From Sarcophilus harrisii (taxonomy: Eukaryota; Chordata; Mammalia; Dasyuromorphia; Dasyuridae): a stretch of DNA of 64,000 bases. Position 1 is the stretch's first letter. The number at the start of each line of letters is the position of its first letter. The translations under genes and the position numbers were made by a program. The stretch lies in NCBI RefSeq assembly GCF_902635505.1, contig NC_045426.1, positions 670,563,087-670,627,086 on the forward strand, given 5' to 3'. A model generated the notes under the pieces. The model saw only the letters and a list, made by a program, of their open reading frames with translations. It was not told the DNA's origin and did no database searches. Below, in pieces: positions 1-11,574 of the stretch.

Positions 1-240
1 ATGATAGGCAGGGAGGGGGGATATGTCTAAGGGAAGAGACAGAAGCAGTGGTTGCTTGCCTCTAAAGAGTCGTATGATTCTCAAGGAGGCCCCCAATAAA
101 AACTGTCTTTCTGAACCCCTGTTCAGGGGTTCCCTTAGTAATGTCTTATCCCTGCTTAAATTGTACAGTAGGGAACCACTGAAGATTTCTGAGCAGAGGA
201 GTGATGGTGAGAGACTAATTAATGTATGTATAAAGAAAGA
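1..240. other. Unassigned sequence with a short hairpin
   Basis: I see no gene or recognisable repeat here. Positions 113-132 form a near-perfect inverted repeat, GAACCCCTG and CAGGGGTTC separated by two bases. It could be chance or the edge of an old element. Confidence 0.4.
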
Positions 241-242
241 TA

Positions 243-405
243 GTGGGTCAGCCAGTTGGCACAGTGGATAGAGCACCAGCCCTGAAGTCAGGAGGACCTG
301 AGTTCAAATCTGGTCTCAGACACTTAACACTTCCCAGTTGTGTGACCCTGGGCAAATCACTTAACCCTAATTGCCTCAGGAAAAAAAAAAAAGAAAGAAA
401 GAAAT
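243..405 (+). mobile_element. tRNA-derived SINE (WSINE/SINE1-like)
   Basis: The tRNA-like head contains CAGTGGATAGAGCACC and GAGTTCAAATC, which correspond to RNA polymerase III A and B boxes. It is followed by the usual body (TGTGTGACCCTGGGCAA, ACTTAACCC) and an A-rich tail with GAAA repeats. This is the common short marsupial SINE. Confidence 0.85.
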
Positions 406-602
406 ATAATGACAACATTATAAAAGGTGAATTAGAGTGAGGGACACACCTGTTAGAAAATGATTTATAATGGTCCAAAGGGTCTGAACTAGAATGGTTA
501 TGGTGTCAATAGAAAGGGGAGGACAGATCCAAGTTATATTATGGGGACGGAGTCAATGAAACTTGGTCACTATCAGTCATTCAGTCAATAAATATTTACT
601 AA

Positions 603-775
603 GGGGCAGGTAGATGGTGCAGTAAATAGAGTACCAGCCATGAGGTCAGGAGGACTTGAATTCAAGCCTGGGCTCAGATATTTAATATGTATTAGCTGTG
701 TGACCCTAGGCAAGTCACTTAACCCCAAATTTCTTATGAATAAATAACTGAATGAATAAACAAACAAATAAATAA
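603..775 (+). mobile_element. tRNA-derived SINE, diverged
   Basis: Same SINE type as at 243-405 but more diverged: GGCAGGTAGATGGTGCAGT head, TGTGTGACCCTAGGCAAG body, and a tail of GAAT/AAAC repeats. Confidence 0.8.
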
Positions 776-781
776 CTGAAT

Positions 782-905
782 GAATAAACATATTTATTAA
801 GCTCCTACCATATACCATACTCTGTGCTAAGCCCTGAAGATACACAGAATGGTAAAAGAGAGCCCCCAGTCTTGGGAAGCTCCCCACTGAGGTGGGTAAG
901 AGTAA
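782..905 (-). mobile_element. L2 LINE 3' end fragment
   Basis: TTTATTAAGCTCCTACCATA followed by TCTGTGCTAAGCCCTGAAGA is the reverse complement of the L2 3' tail. Beyond it, to about 1255, I see nothing I can name. Confidence 0.6.
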
Positions 906-1257
906 GTGTGAAAGGTGAAGGAGGGAGAAAAAATTCAAAGTTAAACCCCAGGGTTATACAGAATACCACACTGAATGCAGAAGGCTGACATAATACCACA
1001 CTCAGAAAGAACCAATTCAGAAGGGATTTAGGGGAAGAGATAATGAGTTCCATTCTAGATGTATTGATTTAGAGGTACCTATACTCCATCCAAGTGGAAA
1101 TGACTCTCAGGGATTTGGAACAGTGGACCTCAAGCTCAGAAGTGAGATTTGTTTGAGAGTCGTAGACTTAAGGCCAGAAGGAACCATTTATTCTTTTTAA
1201 TCTTCAGTTTCTTTCAATGGGGCCTTCCCCACAACAAGGATATCTTTTTATAACTCC

Positions 1258-1565
1258 CTAATGGATTCACGATCGCACTCACTAGACACAGAATCTTTTC
1301 CAGACCTTCTGAAACCTCCCAGCACAGTCTCCTTCCTTCCTTTTCAGCTGAAATCCTTGTCTCATATTTCACAGAGAGCGTTTGCTGAGAGCTCCTTTTT
1401 CTCCTCCTTTATCCAGCTTATGACACTCAGGTACCTTCCTCCCATCATATCCTTTAACCCCAACTCTCCTGTTAAGATGGCCAAGGCAAACTCCTCAAAA
1501 TGCATAAGTGATCTCATTCCATCTCATCTTCTCCTGCAAATTCCTTCTCTCCCCCACCCACCCCC
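1258..1565 (+). mobile_element. L2 LINE fragment, ORF2 region
   Basis: Pyrimidine-rich sequence resembling the L2 segment just before the reverse transcriptase (compare 5530-5830 in this window), including a stretch about preserving a protein reading (AAGATGGCCAAGGCAAACTC). It is too decayed to be coding. Confidence 0.5.
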
Positions 1566-1566
1566 A

Positions 1567-1725
1567 TAGTATTTTATTTTCCCAAATGCATGGAAAGAAT
1601 AGTTTTCAACATTCATTTTTGTAAGACTTTGTGTTGCAAATTTTTCTCCCTTCCTCTCTCCCTTCCTTCCTCTCCAAGACACAAGAAATCTGATACAGAT
1701 TAAATATGTGCACAGATAACCTCTT
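1567..1725 (-). mobile_element. L1 3' UTR fragment
   Basis: Reverse complement of the L1 3' end: poly-T side ATTTTATTTTCCCAAATGCA, then TTTTCAACATTCA and CTTTGTGTTGCAAATTTTTC. The same subfamily recurs at 7463, 6200 and 32202. Confidence 0.75.
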
Positions 1726-2240
1726 TTTAAATTATTATTATAAGCTTTTTATCTACAAGTTATATGCTTGGGTAACTTTTCAGCATTGACAATTGCCAAA
1801 TTGTTCCAACTTTTCCCCTCCTTTCCCCTCCCCCTCCCCAGATGGCAGGATGACCAATACATGTTAAATATGTTAAAATATAAGTTAAATATAATATATA
1901 TTATATATATATATACATGTCCATACAGTTATTTTCCTGCACAAGAAGAATCGGACTTTGAAATAGTGTACAATTAGCCTGTGAAGGAAATAAAAAATGC
2001 AGGTGGACAAAAATAGGAGGATTGGGAATTCTATGTAATGGTTCTTAGTTATCACCCAGAGTTCTTTCTCTGGGTGTGGCTGGTTCAGTTCATTACTGCT
2101 CCATTGGAACTGATTTGGTTCAGCTCATTGTTGAGGATGGCCACGTCCATCAGAACTGGTCATCATATAGTATTGTTGTTGAAGTATATAATGATCTCCT
2201 GGTCCTGCTCCTTTCACTCAGCATCAGTTCCTGTAAGTCC
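1726..2240 (-). mobile_element. L1 3' end, younger subfamily
   Basis: Minus-strand L1 3' UTR (AAGCTTTTTATCTACAAGTT, CAGATGGCAGGATGACCAAT) running into the end of ORF2 (CAGAACTGGTCATCATATAG, CACTCAGCATCAGTTCCTGT). The 5' part is missing. Confidence 0.85.
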
Positions 2241-2254
2241 AGACGACCTTTTAA

Positions 2255-2410
2255 AATAATTTGGAACCTGAAGTCGGGAAGCTGTGTGATTCTGGGCAAG
2301 TCTTTTAAGTTCCATCTGCCTCAATTTTCTCCTCTGTAAATGGGGATAATAGCACCTATATGCTTGGGTGTTCTGAAGATCAAATAAAATGCCAGTACCC
2401 GGCAAATAGT
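2255..2410 (+). mobile_element. MIR/CORE-type SINE fragment
   Basis: GTGTGATTCTGGGCAAGTC, then TCCTCTGTAAATGGGGATAA and a tail ending near AAATGCCAGTACC: the classic MIR-like body. Confidence 0.7.
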
Positions 2411-2424
2411 TGTTTTTTGTCCTT

Positions 2425-2580
2425 TGTTGTTCATGATATCAGAGAGGTGATGCCCTGACATGCAAGTAAATTGGATTTAAGTGAGGGAGGCTGTGAAGGT
2501 CACTTGCCTCACTTTCCCCTCCAGAGCCTTTTGGGTCCAGAGATAGATCAGGATGACTGGAAATGGCCCTGGATGAAATT
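2425..2580 (+). repeat. Unclassified dispersed repeat, family R1
   Basis: GACATGCAAGTAAATTGGAT ... CCAGAGCCTTTTGGGTCCAG ... AGATCAGGATGACTGGAAAT. Related copies lie at 20828-20945, 47645-47940 and, inverted, 48725-48920. I cannot name the family; no coding sequence is apparent. Confidence 0.6.
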
Positions 2581-2721
2581 GTATTTCTCTGATCTATTGA
2601 TCATTTTTTCATATGACTATAAATTGTTTTGATTTCTTCATTGGAAAACTACCTGTTCATATCTATTGATTATTTATCACTTGGGGAATGACTCATATTC
2701 TTATAGATTTGACAAAGTTCT

Positions 2722-2850
2722 GACTTTTTTTTTTTTTTTTGCTGAGGCAATTGGGGTTAAGTGACTTGCCCAGGGTCACACAACAAAGAAATTAAATGTC
2801 TGAGGCCAGATTTGAACTCAGGTCTTCCTGACTTCAGGGCTGGTAGATAT
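2722..2850 (-). mobile_element. tRNA-derived SINE
   Basis: Reverse-oriented copy: poly-T, GCTGAGGCAATTGGGGTTAA, GACTTGCCCAGGGTCACACA, GACTTCAGGGCTGGT. The following 2850-3190 shows nothing I can assign. Confidence 0.85.
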
Positions 2851-3198
2851 GAGACTTTTATCTGTGATTCTGTGGCATTGACAACACATTTTATATTTGG
2901 AAAACTGTAACTGTTCAGGAGTTCTTCTTAATATTGATCTAATATTTGACTCTTAACATCTCTACTAGTTTTTATCAGAGCTAATATCTCTACAAGTATT
3001 TACTGTTGGTCCTAGTTATGCTCTCAGGGGCTGAGAAAAATAAGCATAGTTCTCCATGCACATGATAGCTCTTTAACACTTGAAAACAACCATCTCTTTC
3101 TTCTTTATGGGGCAAATATTCTTATTGCCTTTAAATAATCCTGAAATGACCTCTTCTACTTTTACATCTCCATAGTAACTAGTATAATGCTTTTCTAA

Positions 3199-3668
3199 TT
3201 TTTCTTTTTTATTAAAGCTTTTTATTTTAAAAACATGCAGGGATAATTTTTCAGCATTGACTCTTGCAAAAACCTTGTGTTCCAAATTTCCCCCCTTTCC
3301 CCTCCCCTCCTCCCCTAAGTGGCAAATAATCCAATATATGTTAAGCATGTTAAAAATATATATTAAATCCAGTATATATACATATTTATGTCAGTTATCT
3401 TGATGCATCAGAAAAATCAGATCAAAAAGGAAAAAATGAGAAAAAAAATGCAAGCAAACAACAACAAAAAGAGTGAGAATGCTATGTTGTGGTCCACATT
3501 CAGTCCCCATAGTTCTCTCTCTGAGTGTAGATGGCTTTCTCCATCACAAGATCATTGGAAATGGCCTCAATCATCTCATTATTGAAGAGTCTGAGAAGAA
3601 TTGATCATCGTATAATCTTTTTGCCATATATAATGATCTCCTGGTTCTGCTTATTTCACTCAGCAGGA
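3199..3668 (-). mobile_element. L1 3' end
   Basis: Poly-T side, TTAAAGCTTTTTATTTTAAA, AACCTTGTGTTCCAAATTTC, ending in ORF2 sequence TTCACTCAGCAGGA. ATAATGCTTTT before and ACAATGCTTTT after look like a target-site duplication. Confidence 0.8.
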
Positions 3669-3814
3669 CAATGCTTTTACATTAAAAAGTGCTTGCTGAT
3701 TGAACATTGAATTAGGAATTGGAAGGTGTGAGTAGTAAGTGCTATATAAATGCTTAGGAGTCAATGAGATCCTATTTGTAAAGCATAGTAAGTGCTTTAT
3801 AGATGCTTATCCCC

Positions 3815-4350
3815 TTTCATTCTCCAAAGATAACCATGTCTCCCCAGTCTACAAAAAATCCAACTTGTTCCAGATATCCCAGGTATTCTCCTTTTTGTAT
3901 CTAAATTCCTTGAAAAGTTCTATACAATCTGGTTTCTGAATTCATCATTTGACTGGTCTCTCTAAGGTTAATAATTAATTATTATAATAATTAGTTTTTT
4001 AATTATTAATTGCCAAATCAATGACCTTTTCTCAGTCTTTTTGACTTCTGTATAGTCTTGGATACTGTCAATCATCGTTTTTGGTTTCAAATTTTCTTCT
4101 CTCTCTATTTTCATATTCCTGCTCTCTCTTGGTTCTCTCCCTACCTCTCTGCCTGCTTCTTCTCACTCTTTCATCCTCCGTCATCATCCCAATTATGCCC
4201 ACTACCTAGTAGTAATGGCTACTACTCAAAGCTCTATCTTGAGCCCTCTTCTCATTTCCCTTTATAACTGTTTTGCTTGGTGATCTCATCAGATTCAATT
4301 ATCTTCTATATGTGGATGATTCTCAGATTTACTTAACCAGGTCTAACCTC
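3815..4350 (+). mobile_element. L2 LINE fragment, reverse transcriptase region
   Basis: Pyrimidine-rich sequence matching the L2 reverse transcriptase segment as I recall it: CAATGACCTTTTCTCAGTC, GGATACTGTCAATCATC, TGAGCCCTCTTCTCATTTCC, TTGGTGATCTCATCAGATTC. A second, larger L2 copy begins at about 4975. Confidence 0.6.
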
Positions 4351-4357
4351 TCCTCTT

Positions 4358-4740
4358 GGGACAGCTAGATAGCACAGTGGAGTCAGGAAAACCCTAGTTC
4401 ACATGCAACCTCAGACACTAGCTTTGTGACTATGGGTACTTTCTGCCTCGGTTTCCTCAACTGTAAAATAAAGGTAATAATAGCACCTATTTACCAGACT
4501 TATATTTGTGAAGTAATATTTTTTATTATAATAGCTTTTTATTTTTTCAAAATACATGCAAAAATAGTTTTTAACATTCACCCTTACAAAACCTTGTGTT
4601 CCATATTTTTCTCCCTCTGTCCTCAGCTCCCACCCACCCCCAGACAACAAATAATATAATATAGATTAAATATGTGTAATTTTGTGAAGTAATAGTTATA
4701 GTTTTTAGCACAGTACCTGGAACATAGTTGTTTAATCACT
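4358..4740 (+). mobile_element. MIR-like SINE split by an L1
   Basis: GGGACAGCTAGATAGCACAG head, CTCAACTGTAAAATAAAGGT body. The tail resumes at 4695 (AGCACAGTACCTGGAACATA) after the L1 insertion at 4519-4680. Confidence 0.75.
4519..4680 (-). mobile_element. L1 3' end inserted in a SINE, with target duplication
   Basis: A short 5'-truncated L1 in minus orientation. It is flanked by a perfect 14-bp duplication TTTGTGAAGTAATA at 4505-4518 and 4681-4694, so the insertion is younger than the SINE around it. Confidence 0.9.
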
Positions 4741-4960
4741 TCCAGTTACATCTGACTCTTTGTGACCCTATTTGGGGTTTTCTTTGCAAAAATACTGCAG
4801 TGATTTGCCATTTCCTTCTCTATTTCACTTCACAGATTAGGGAACTGAGGCAAACATGGTTAAGTGATTTGCCCAGGGTCATACAACTAATAATTGTCTG
4901 AGACTGGATTTGAACTTAGGTCTTCCTGATTCTAGACCCAGCATCATCTAGCTGCCCACC
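4722..4960 (-). mobile_element. CORE-type SINE with BovB/RTE-like 3' tail
   Basis: Reverse complement reads tRNA-like head, CORE body, then GCAAAGAAAACCCCAAATAG and GTCACAAAGAGTCAGATG. That tail resembles the 3' end of BovB/RTE LINEs, which are thought to mobilise such SINEs. Confidence 0.8.
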
Positions 4961-5884
4961 TTCACAGTAAAAGACTTCTAAATGCATATTGATTCTTCCT
5001 CAAATTCCCTAAGCACTCAGTTGCTTTCTCTACTTGCTTTCCATGACCTATTCCTCTGACTCTGTGTATGACACATAGATGATCATAGCCTTGATCTTGC
5101 TCTCATTCACAAATGTATTACTTCATGTTGAAGAATTCTTAAATCCCCCTATCCAATAACAATCTATTGGCTTCTCACCTCTCCTTTTGCCTTCTCTTAC
5201 AAAACTCAGCTCTTCATCTGCTCCAATCCCTTGACCCCTCAATTCTCTTCCAAGCCATCTCCTCTGCACTTCACTTTCTCCTCTCCTTCCATCTTGACCC
5301 ATTGGTGCACCAATTCAACTCTGCAGTTATTCTCTCTTGAATCCCTAGCCCCCTTATCACCTATTATACCTTGGCAAGGCTCAGCCTTGGATCACTCCCA
5401 CCATTTGTCACCTTTATGCATGTAGTGCTAAATAAAAATAGTGATAGTCCCTCAACTATTCTGATTGAGTTCATAACCTCAACTGGGTTCTCACCACTGT
5501 TAAGCAATCCTATTATACCTCCTCTGTCAAGTTTTTCTTCCACTCTCCACAGCAGTGGCTCTTCCAGACCTTTTCATCCCTCCTCAAACATCCCATGGCT
5601 CTGACTCTCAGCTGAGAAACCTGCCACGTATCTCCGAGATGAATTTGAGACTATTTGCCCTGAATTTCTTCTTCTCTCCTCTTTTTCATCTCCTCAAACT
5701 TTCTTCTATTTTTTCTTTCTCTCATGATAAAATGGCCTTACTATTTACTATGGCTAACCCTTCTACTTTTTCACATGATTACAATCCATGCCCTTTTCTC
5801 CAACAGATTGCCTCTTCTGTCATTCCTACTCTTTGACTAAATTTTAATCTCTCCCCAACTAGTAGCTCATTCCCCATTGTGCCA

Positions 5885-6120
5885 CTATAGCACCATAGAA
5901 CCTACAGCACTGGTCCTGGTGTTGGGAATACCGGACTTCAAGACTGGCCTTAGATACATATTAGGTATGTGACCCTGGACAAATCACTTAACCCTGTCTG
6001 CCTCAATTTCCTCATCTGTAAAATGAACTGGGGAAGGAAGTAGAAAACCACTCCAACATCTTTGCCAAGAATAAACCAAATGGAATTGGACATGACTGAA
6101 ATGACTAAAATAAACAACAT
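5885..6120 (+). mobile_element. SINE with BovB/RTE-like tail, inside L2
   Basis: TGACCCTGGACAAATCACTT, CCTCATCTGTAAAATGAACT, then the tail GGAATTGGACATGACTGAAA and AATAAACAAC. L2 sequence resumes directly after it. Confidence 0.8.
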
Positions 6121-6199
6121 GTCCAGCTTTGATCCTTCCATCCCTGCTAACTATCGTCCTATATATCTCTTCTACCTTTTGAAATTCCTTAAAAAGACC

Positions 6200-6704
6200 T
6201 CAATATTTCAGAAAGGTCTGGAGAGCCTTGTATGAGCTGATGCTAAGTGAACAAAACCAAGAGAACATGGTACATGGCAGCAACAAGAGATGATCATCTC
6301 TGATGAACTTGGCTCTTTTCCACAATGAGGTGATTCAAGGACAATTCCAATGGATTTGGGATGGAAAGAGCCATCTGTATCTGGAGGGAGGACTGGGTAT
6401 TGAATGTGGATCACAACATAATATATTCGCCTTTTTTGTTGCTGTTTGCTTGCTTTTTTTCCCTCATTTTTTCCCCTTTTTGATCTGCTTTTTCTTGTAC
6501 AGCATGATAAATGTGAAAATATGTTTAGAAGAATTGCACATGTTTATCCTCTGTTAGATTACTTGCTGTCTAGGGGAGAAGTGGAGAGGGAGGGAGAAAA
6601 ATTTGGAACACGAGGTTTTGCAAGAGTGGATATTTGAAAACTGTCTTTGCATGTATTTTGAAAAATAAAAAGCTATTATTATTTTTTTTTAAAAAAAAAA
6701 AAGG
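6200..6704 (+). mobile_element. L1 3' end, inside L2
   Basis: Starts in the last part of ORF2 (CAGAAAGGTCTGGAGAGCC, GAGCTGATGCTAAGTGAAC), continues through the 3' UTR and ends with AAAATAAAAAGCTATTATT and poly-A. L2 resumes at 6705. Confidence 0.85.
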
Positions 6705-7462
6705 TCTCTACAACAGAAGTCTCCATGTTCCCTCCTTTCACTTGCTTCTTATCTGCTTACAGTCTTGTTTCTGACCTCATCATCACTGAAACTGCTTTCC
6801 AAAGTTACTGATGATCTCTTAGTTGCCAAATCCAATGGCCTTTTCTCAATCCTCATTCTCCTCTACCTCTCTGCAGCCTTTGCCACTTTGGATCACCCTC
6901 TCTTCCTTAATGTTCTTTTCTCTCTAGATTTTCAGGACACCCCTATCTCCTGGTTCTCCTCCTATCTCTTCAACTGTTCCTTCTCAGTGTGTTTTACTAG
7001 ATCCTTCTCCAGATCATATCCTTTAAATAGAGGTATCCCTCTGGGATCTGTCTTAAACTTTCCTTTCCTTTCTCTATAGTGCTTTATTTGGTGATCTCAT
7101 AGCTCCCATGGATTTAATTATCTTCTTTGTGCTGGTGATGCTTAAATCTACCTTTCCAGCCCCACTTCTTGTTGATCTTCAATCTCAAAATCCCAGCTGC
7201 CTTCCTGACATCTGTAACTGGATGTCCAGGAGACATTTCAAACTCAATAGGTTCAAAACTGAACTCATCATCTTTTTCTCTAAGCCATTCCTGCTCCAAC
7301 CTCCTTCCTATCATCCATATTACTATAGAGGACAAAACCATCTTCCCAGTCCCACAGACTCACAATGTATGAGTCATTCTGGACTCCTCACTATCTCTCA
7401 CCCCCCCATATTCAAGCTGTTAACAAGACCTGTTAATTTTACCTTTGCAGCATCTTTCTCTC

Positions 7463-7804
7463 TGTTTTTAAAAATAGCTTTTTATTTTCCAAATGCATGC
7501 AAAGATAATTTTCAACATTCACCTTTGCAAAACCTTGTGTTCCAAATTTTTCTTCTTCCCTCTTCTTTCCCCCCTCCCCTAGACAGGAAGCGATCTGATA
7601 TAACTTAAACATGTGAAATTCTAAACATTTCCATATTTGTCATCCTGTGCAAGAAAAATCAGATCAAGAAGGGGAAAAAAAAACATGAGAAAGAAAAAAA
7701 CAAACAAACAACAACCAAAAAAAAAAAAAAAAAGGTAAAAATACTATGTATTGATTCACATTCAGTCTCCATAGTTCCCTTTCTGGATGCAGATGGCTTT
7801 CTCC
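7463..7804 (-). mobile_element. L1 3' UTR fragment, inside L2
   Basis: TAGCTTTTTATTTTCCAAAT, ACCTTGTGTTCCAAATTTTT, AAATCAGATCAAGAAGGGG and an internal A-rich tract. Flanking sequence on both sides is L2. Confidence 0.85.
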
Positions 7805-8004
7805 TTCATATCTTTTAAAACTGTGTAACCTCTTTTGAATATGTTCCCTTCTCCCCTGAACACTACCAGCCCTCTAATATAAACCCTCATCACTTCTCCT
7901 GGATTATTGTAAGAACCTGGAGATGAGGGGAGACTCCTACCTGCCAGGGACTTTCCCCATTTGAATCTATTGTCCATCAGCCACTAAAATGATTTTTCTT
8001 TTTT

Positions 8005-8884
8005 TTTTATTAAAGCTTTTAATTTTCAAAACATATATGTGGACAATTCTTCAACATTGCAAAATCTTGTGTGTTTCCCCTTCCCCCACACCCTCCCCTA
8101 GATTGCAAGTAGTCAAATATATGTTAAACATGGTAGAAATACATGTTTAATCCAATATATGCACACATATTTATACAATTACAGTACCACACAAGAAAAA
8201 TGCAATCAAACCAGTTAAAAAAAATAAAAGCAAAAGCAAAATAAAATGCAAGTAAACAACAATAAAAAGAGTGAAAATGCTATGTTGTGATCCATACTCA
8301 GTTCCCACGGTTTCTGGATGTAGATGGCTCTCTTCATCACAAGATCATTGGGACTGGTGTGAATCATCTCATTGTTAAAGAGAGCCACGTCCATCATAAT
8401 TGATCCTTGTTTAGTCTTGTTGCCATATACAATGATCTCCTGGTCCTACTCATTTCACTCAGCATCAATTCGTGTAAGTCTCTTCAGGTATTTCTGAAAT
8501 CATCCTGCTGGTCATTTCTTATAGAACAATAATATTCCATAGCATTCATACACCACAATTTATTCGGCCACTCTCCAATTGTTGGGCATCCACTCAGTTT
8601 CCAGTTTCTTGCCACTACAAAAAGGGCTGCCACAAACATTTTTGCACATGTGGGTCCCTTTCCCTCCTTTAAGATCTCTTTGGGCTATAAGCCCTGTAGT
8701 AACACTGCTGGGTCAAAGGGTATGCACAGATTGATAACCTTTCTGCACAGTTCCAAACTGCTCTCCAGAATGGTTGGATCCATTCACAGTTCCATCAACA
8801 TTTATCATTATCTTTTCCTGTCATCTTAGCCTATCTAAAAGGTGTGTAGTGCTATCTCAGAGTTGTCTTAATTTGCATTTCTTT
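8005..8884 (-). mobile_element. L1 3' end with ORF2 C-terminal region
   Basis: Poly-T side at 8005, 3' UTR, then reversed ORF2 (TTGTTGGGCATCCACTCAGT, CACTACAAAAAGGGCTGCCA, AACACTGCTGGGTCAAAGGG), ending in AATTTGCATTTCTTTGATC. About 880 bp, truncated at its 5' side. 8885-9150 beyond it is unassigned. Confidence 0.9.
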
Positions 8885-9154
8885 GATCATCACACTCCCA
8901 GCCAAGCTTGCCTGAATCATAGCACACAATTGGGCAAAATTTACTTTGAATTCTTTTTACTGCACTTCCCCAAGATTAAGGTGAATGTTAAATCCAGTCT
9001 CATAATCAAACCTCTTCTTCAGTTGCTGACTAAATAAGTTATTAGGGGCTGATTTCTGAATTCAGAATAGAAAAGGGAAAATCTTATTCTCAACTAATAA
9101 TTGGTTATTAACATGAGAGAAACAATCATTTCTTGATTGATAAAAGCTTATTGA

Positions 9155-9415
9155 GACAGCTGTTAATGTAGTGGATAAAGCACTTGATTTGGACTCAGGA
9201 AAATGTAAATTCAAATTCTACTTCAGACATTTACTAGCTGGCTAACTCTAAGCAAATCGATTGGTTAATTTAGGTTTGTCAGCCTTAGTTTCTGCATATG
9301 TAAAATGGGAGTATTAATACCATTTACCTCTCAGGCTTGTTGTAAAGATTAAATGCCATAATGTTGATAAAGTGCTTTCAAACCTTCAAGTGCTACAGAA
9401 ATACTGTTAATATTA
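9155..9415 (+). mobile_element. CORE/MIR-type SINE
   Basis: AGTGGATAAAGCACTTGATT head, GCATATGTAAAATGGGAGTA, TTGTTGTAAAGATTAAATGC and the tail AAAGTGCTTTCAAACCTTCA. 9416-9800 shows only ordinary unassigned sequence. Confidence 0.75.
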
Positions 9416-9809
9416 ATATTTTTTTTTGTTATGGTTGCTGTTGTTGCCTTGCAATGAGATAAGAAGGCAATAAATATAGAACCGAATCAGGGCCCAGTAA
9501 TGAATCTGGAGTAAGTAAGATCAATGTGATTTTCTATTTTCTCCATCAGCTATGAAGTAGTAGAGAAACTGAATTGTGGGTTTCTGAGCTATGGTTGTGG
9601 CAGGAAGTGGGGGTGGAGAAAGGAAGTCACCAGAGTCCAAAAGAGTGAGAAGTGGAAGGATCAGAGGGATCAACAATACGGATACCGAAATCCTTTGGGA
9701 AAGGTGTCTTGGGATGGGGTCTGCCATTATGAGCTAGATGGTGGACTCATTGGAAATATTGGAAGAATGAACTAGAAGAGGTCCTGCTACCCTAGTTACA
9801 AAGGTTCAT

Positions 9810-10190
9810 TCCTTCATCAACAAGCATTTGTTAATGTGCACCTGGCACTGTGCTGGTCGCTGGATGTACAAATGCAAAACCCAAACCATCCTCATCCTCT
9901 TGTTATATTGGGGGAAAACAAGATGAACACAACTACATATGAACAAAACAGAAGCAAAGTAATATCTGAGACAGAGACCGAGGACATTAGCTATGAGGGA
10001 TCCAACTAGACTTTTTGTAGGAGGAGATTCTGGTTAAAGTTTGTAGGGAGTGAGGGATTCTATGAGGTGGAGTTGAGGAGGGAAAGGATTGCAGTCATGG
10101 GGGGCACCTGAGAGAAAGCATGGAGGAGAAAGATGGAAGAGAGAATATGTAAGATACAATGAACAACAATTGGATGAACCTTGGAACTAC
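9810..10190 (-). mobile_element. L2 LINE 3' region
   Basis: CATCAACAAGCATTTGTTAA and GGCACTGTGCTGG are the reverse of the L2 3' tail. Diverged L2 3' sequence follows (GGTGGAGTTGAGGAGGGAAA). A second short L2 3' end lies at about 10205-10310. Confidence 0.6.
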
Positions 10191-10494
10191 TGAAGAAGAG
10201 TTTCAATAAATGAAAGAAAAAGTATTATTACTAAGTGCTTTGTGCTAAGTAGTGGAGATGCAAGTATTAAAGGGATGGAATTGCATGCCCTCAGGGAATT
10301 CTGATTGGGGCTGGAACAACTCTGGAAGAGCCTGGAAGAGACTTTTTGTTATGGAAATTTACGGATGGTGAGTGGGAAATTCATGGACACAATCTCAAGC
10401 AAGTGCAAGACTCATTTAAACATGACTCCAAAACTGGAAAACTGGGAGCAAAAAGGTGTTCATTGGTAAGACAGTTGGTAGAAATATGTCCAGG

Positions 10495-11530
10495 CATTCT
10501 TCAGTGATAAATGGTCAAAGCATATAAACAAAATTTTCACATTAATTTCAATTAATTGAAATTCATTTCAAATTAAAGCCATTTCTAGTCATATGAAAAA
10601 ATACTTTAAATCACTATTGATTAGAGAAATACAAATTAAGACAATGCTGAGATACCACTTCACACCTCTCAGATTGGTTAAGATGATAGGAAAAGAGAAT
10701 GATAAATGTTGGAGGGGATGTGGGACATATAGGACACTAATACATTGTTGGTGGAGTTGTGAACTGAGCCAACCATTCTGGAGAGCAATTTGGAACTATG
10801 CCCAAATGGTTATAAAACTGTGCATACCCTTTGCTCTAGCAGAGTCTCTATTGAGTCTGTATACCAAAAAGATTATAAAAAAGGACTCATATAAGCAAAA
10901 AATATTTGCAGCAGCCCTTTTTTGTGATGGCAAGGAATTAGAAATTGAATGGATGCCCATCATTTGGGGAATGGCTGAATTAGTCATGGTATATAAATTA
11001 TTATTGTTTTATAAGAAATGAAGAGCAGGCTTATTTCAGGAAAGCCTGGAAGGACTTACATGAACTGATGCTGAGTGAAATGAGCAGAAACAGGAGATCA
11101 TTATATACCTCAACAATGATACTGTATGAGGATGTATTCTGATAGAAGTGGATTTCTTCAACAAAGAGAAGATCTAACTTTGTTTCAATTGATCAATGAT
11201 GGACAGAAGCAGCTACACCCAAAGAAAGAACACTGGGAAATGAATGTAAACTGTTTGCATTTTTGTTTCTCTTCCTGGGTTATTTATACCTTCTGAATCC
11301 AATTCTTCCTGTGCAACAAGAGAACTGCTCGGTTCTGCACACATATATTGTATTTAGGATATACTGTGCCATATTTAACATGTATAGGACTGCTTGCCAT
11401 CTGAGGAAGGTGAGGAGGGAGGGAGGAGAAAAGTTGGAACAGAAGTGAGTTCAAGGGATAATGTTGTAAAAAATTACCCTGGCATGGGTTCTGTCAATAA
11501 AAAGTTATTAAAAAAAAAAAAAAAAAAAAA
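10495..11530 (+). mobile_element. L1 3' end, about 1 kb, with ORF2 C-terminus
   Basis: A 142-codon open stretch (10593-11021) matches the end of L1 ORF2: [50 protein letters not shown]. The 3' UTR follows (TGCCATCTGAGGAAGG, GTCAATAAAAAGTTATT) and then poly-A at 11511. It lacks everything upstream, so it cannot move itself. Confidence 0.92.
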
Positions 11531-11574
11531 GAATGATGACCAAGGAGCAAAATAAAGCATAACAAACTTAAGAG

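Larger units (their letters stand above)
4975..8004 (+). mobile_element. L2 LINE, about 1.9 kb in four pieces
   Basis: One L2 read in four collinear pieces: 4975-5884, 6121-6199, 6705-7462 and 7805-8004. They are separated by a SINE and two L1s, with a third L1 at the end. The pieces run from the endonuclease end through the reverse transcriptase. Translated remnants include ANYRPIY at about 6150, LYLSAAFATLDHPLFLNVLF at about 6860, and an SSYLFNCSFSV block. Many stops and frameshifts show it is long dead. Order and spacing match L2 as I remember it. Confidence 0.7.

Noticed and set aside
243-300. tRNA gene
   Set aside because: The A- and B-box-like words belong to SINE heads, which lack a foldable tRNA cloverleaf and are followed by SINE bodies. 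The same applies to all other such heads here.
10593-11021. Stand-alone gene encoding a 142-residue protein
   Set aside because: The sequence is the C-terminus of L1 ORF2. Similar frames at 19835-20272, 39648-39962 and 40471-41034 are the same.
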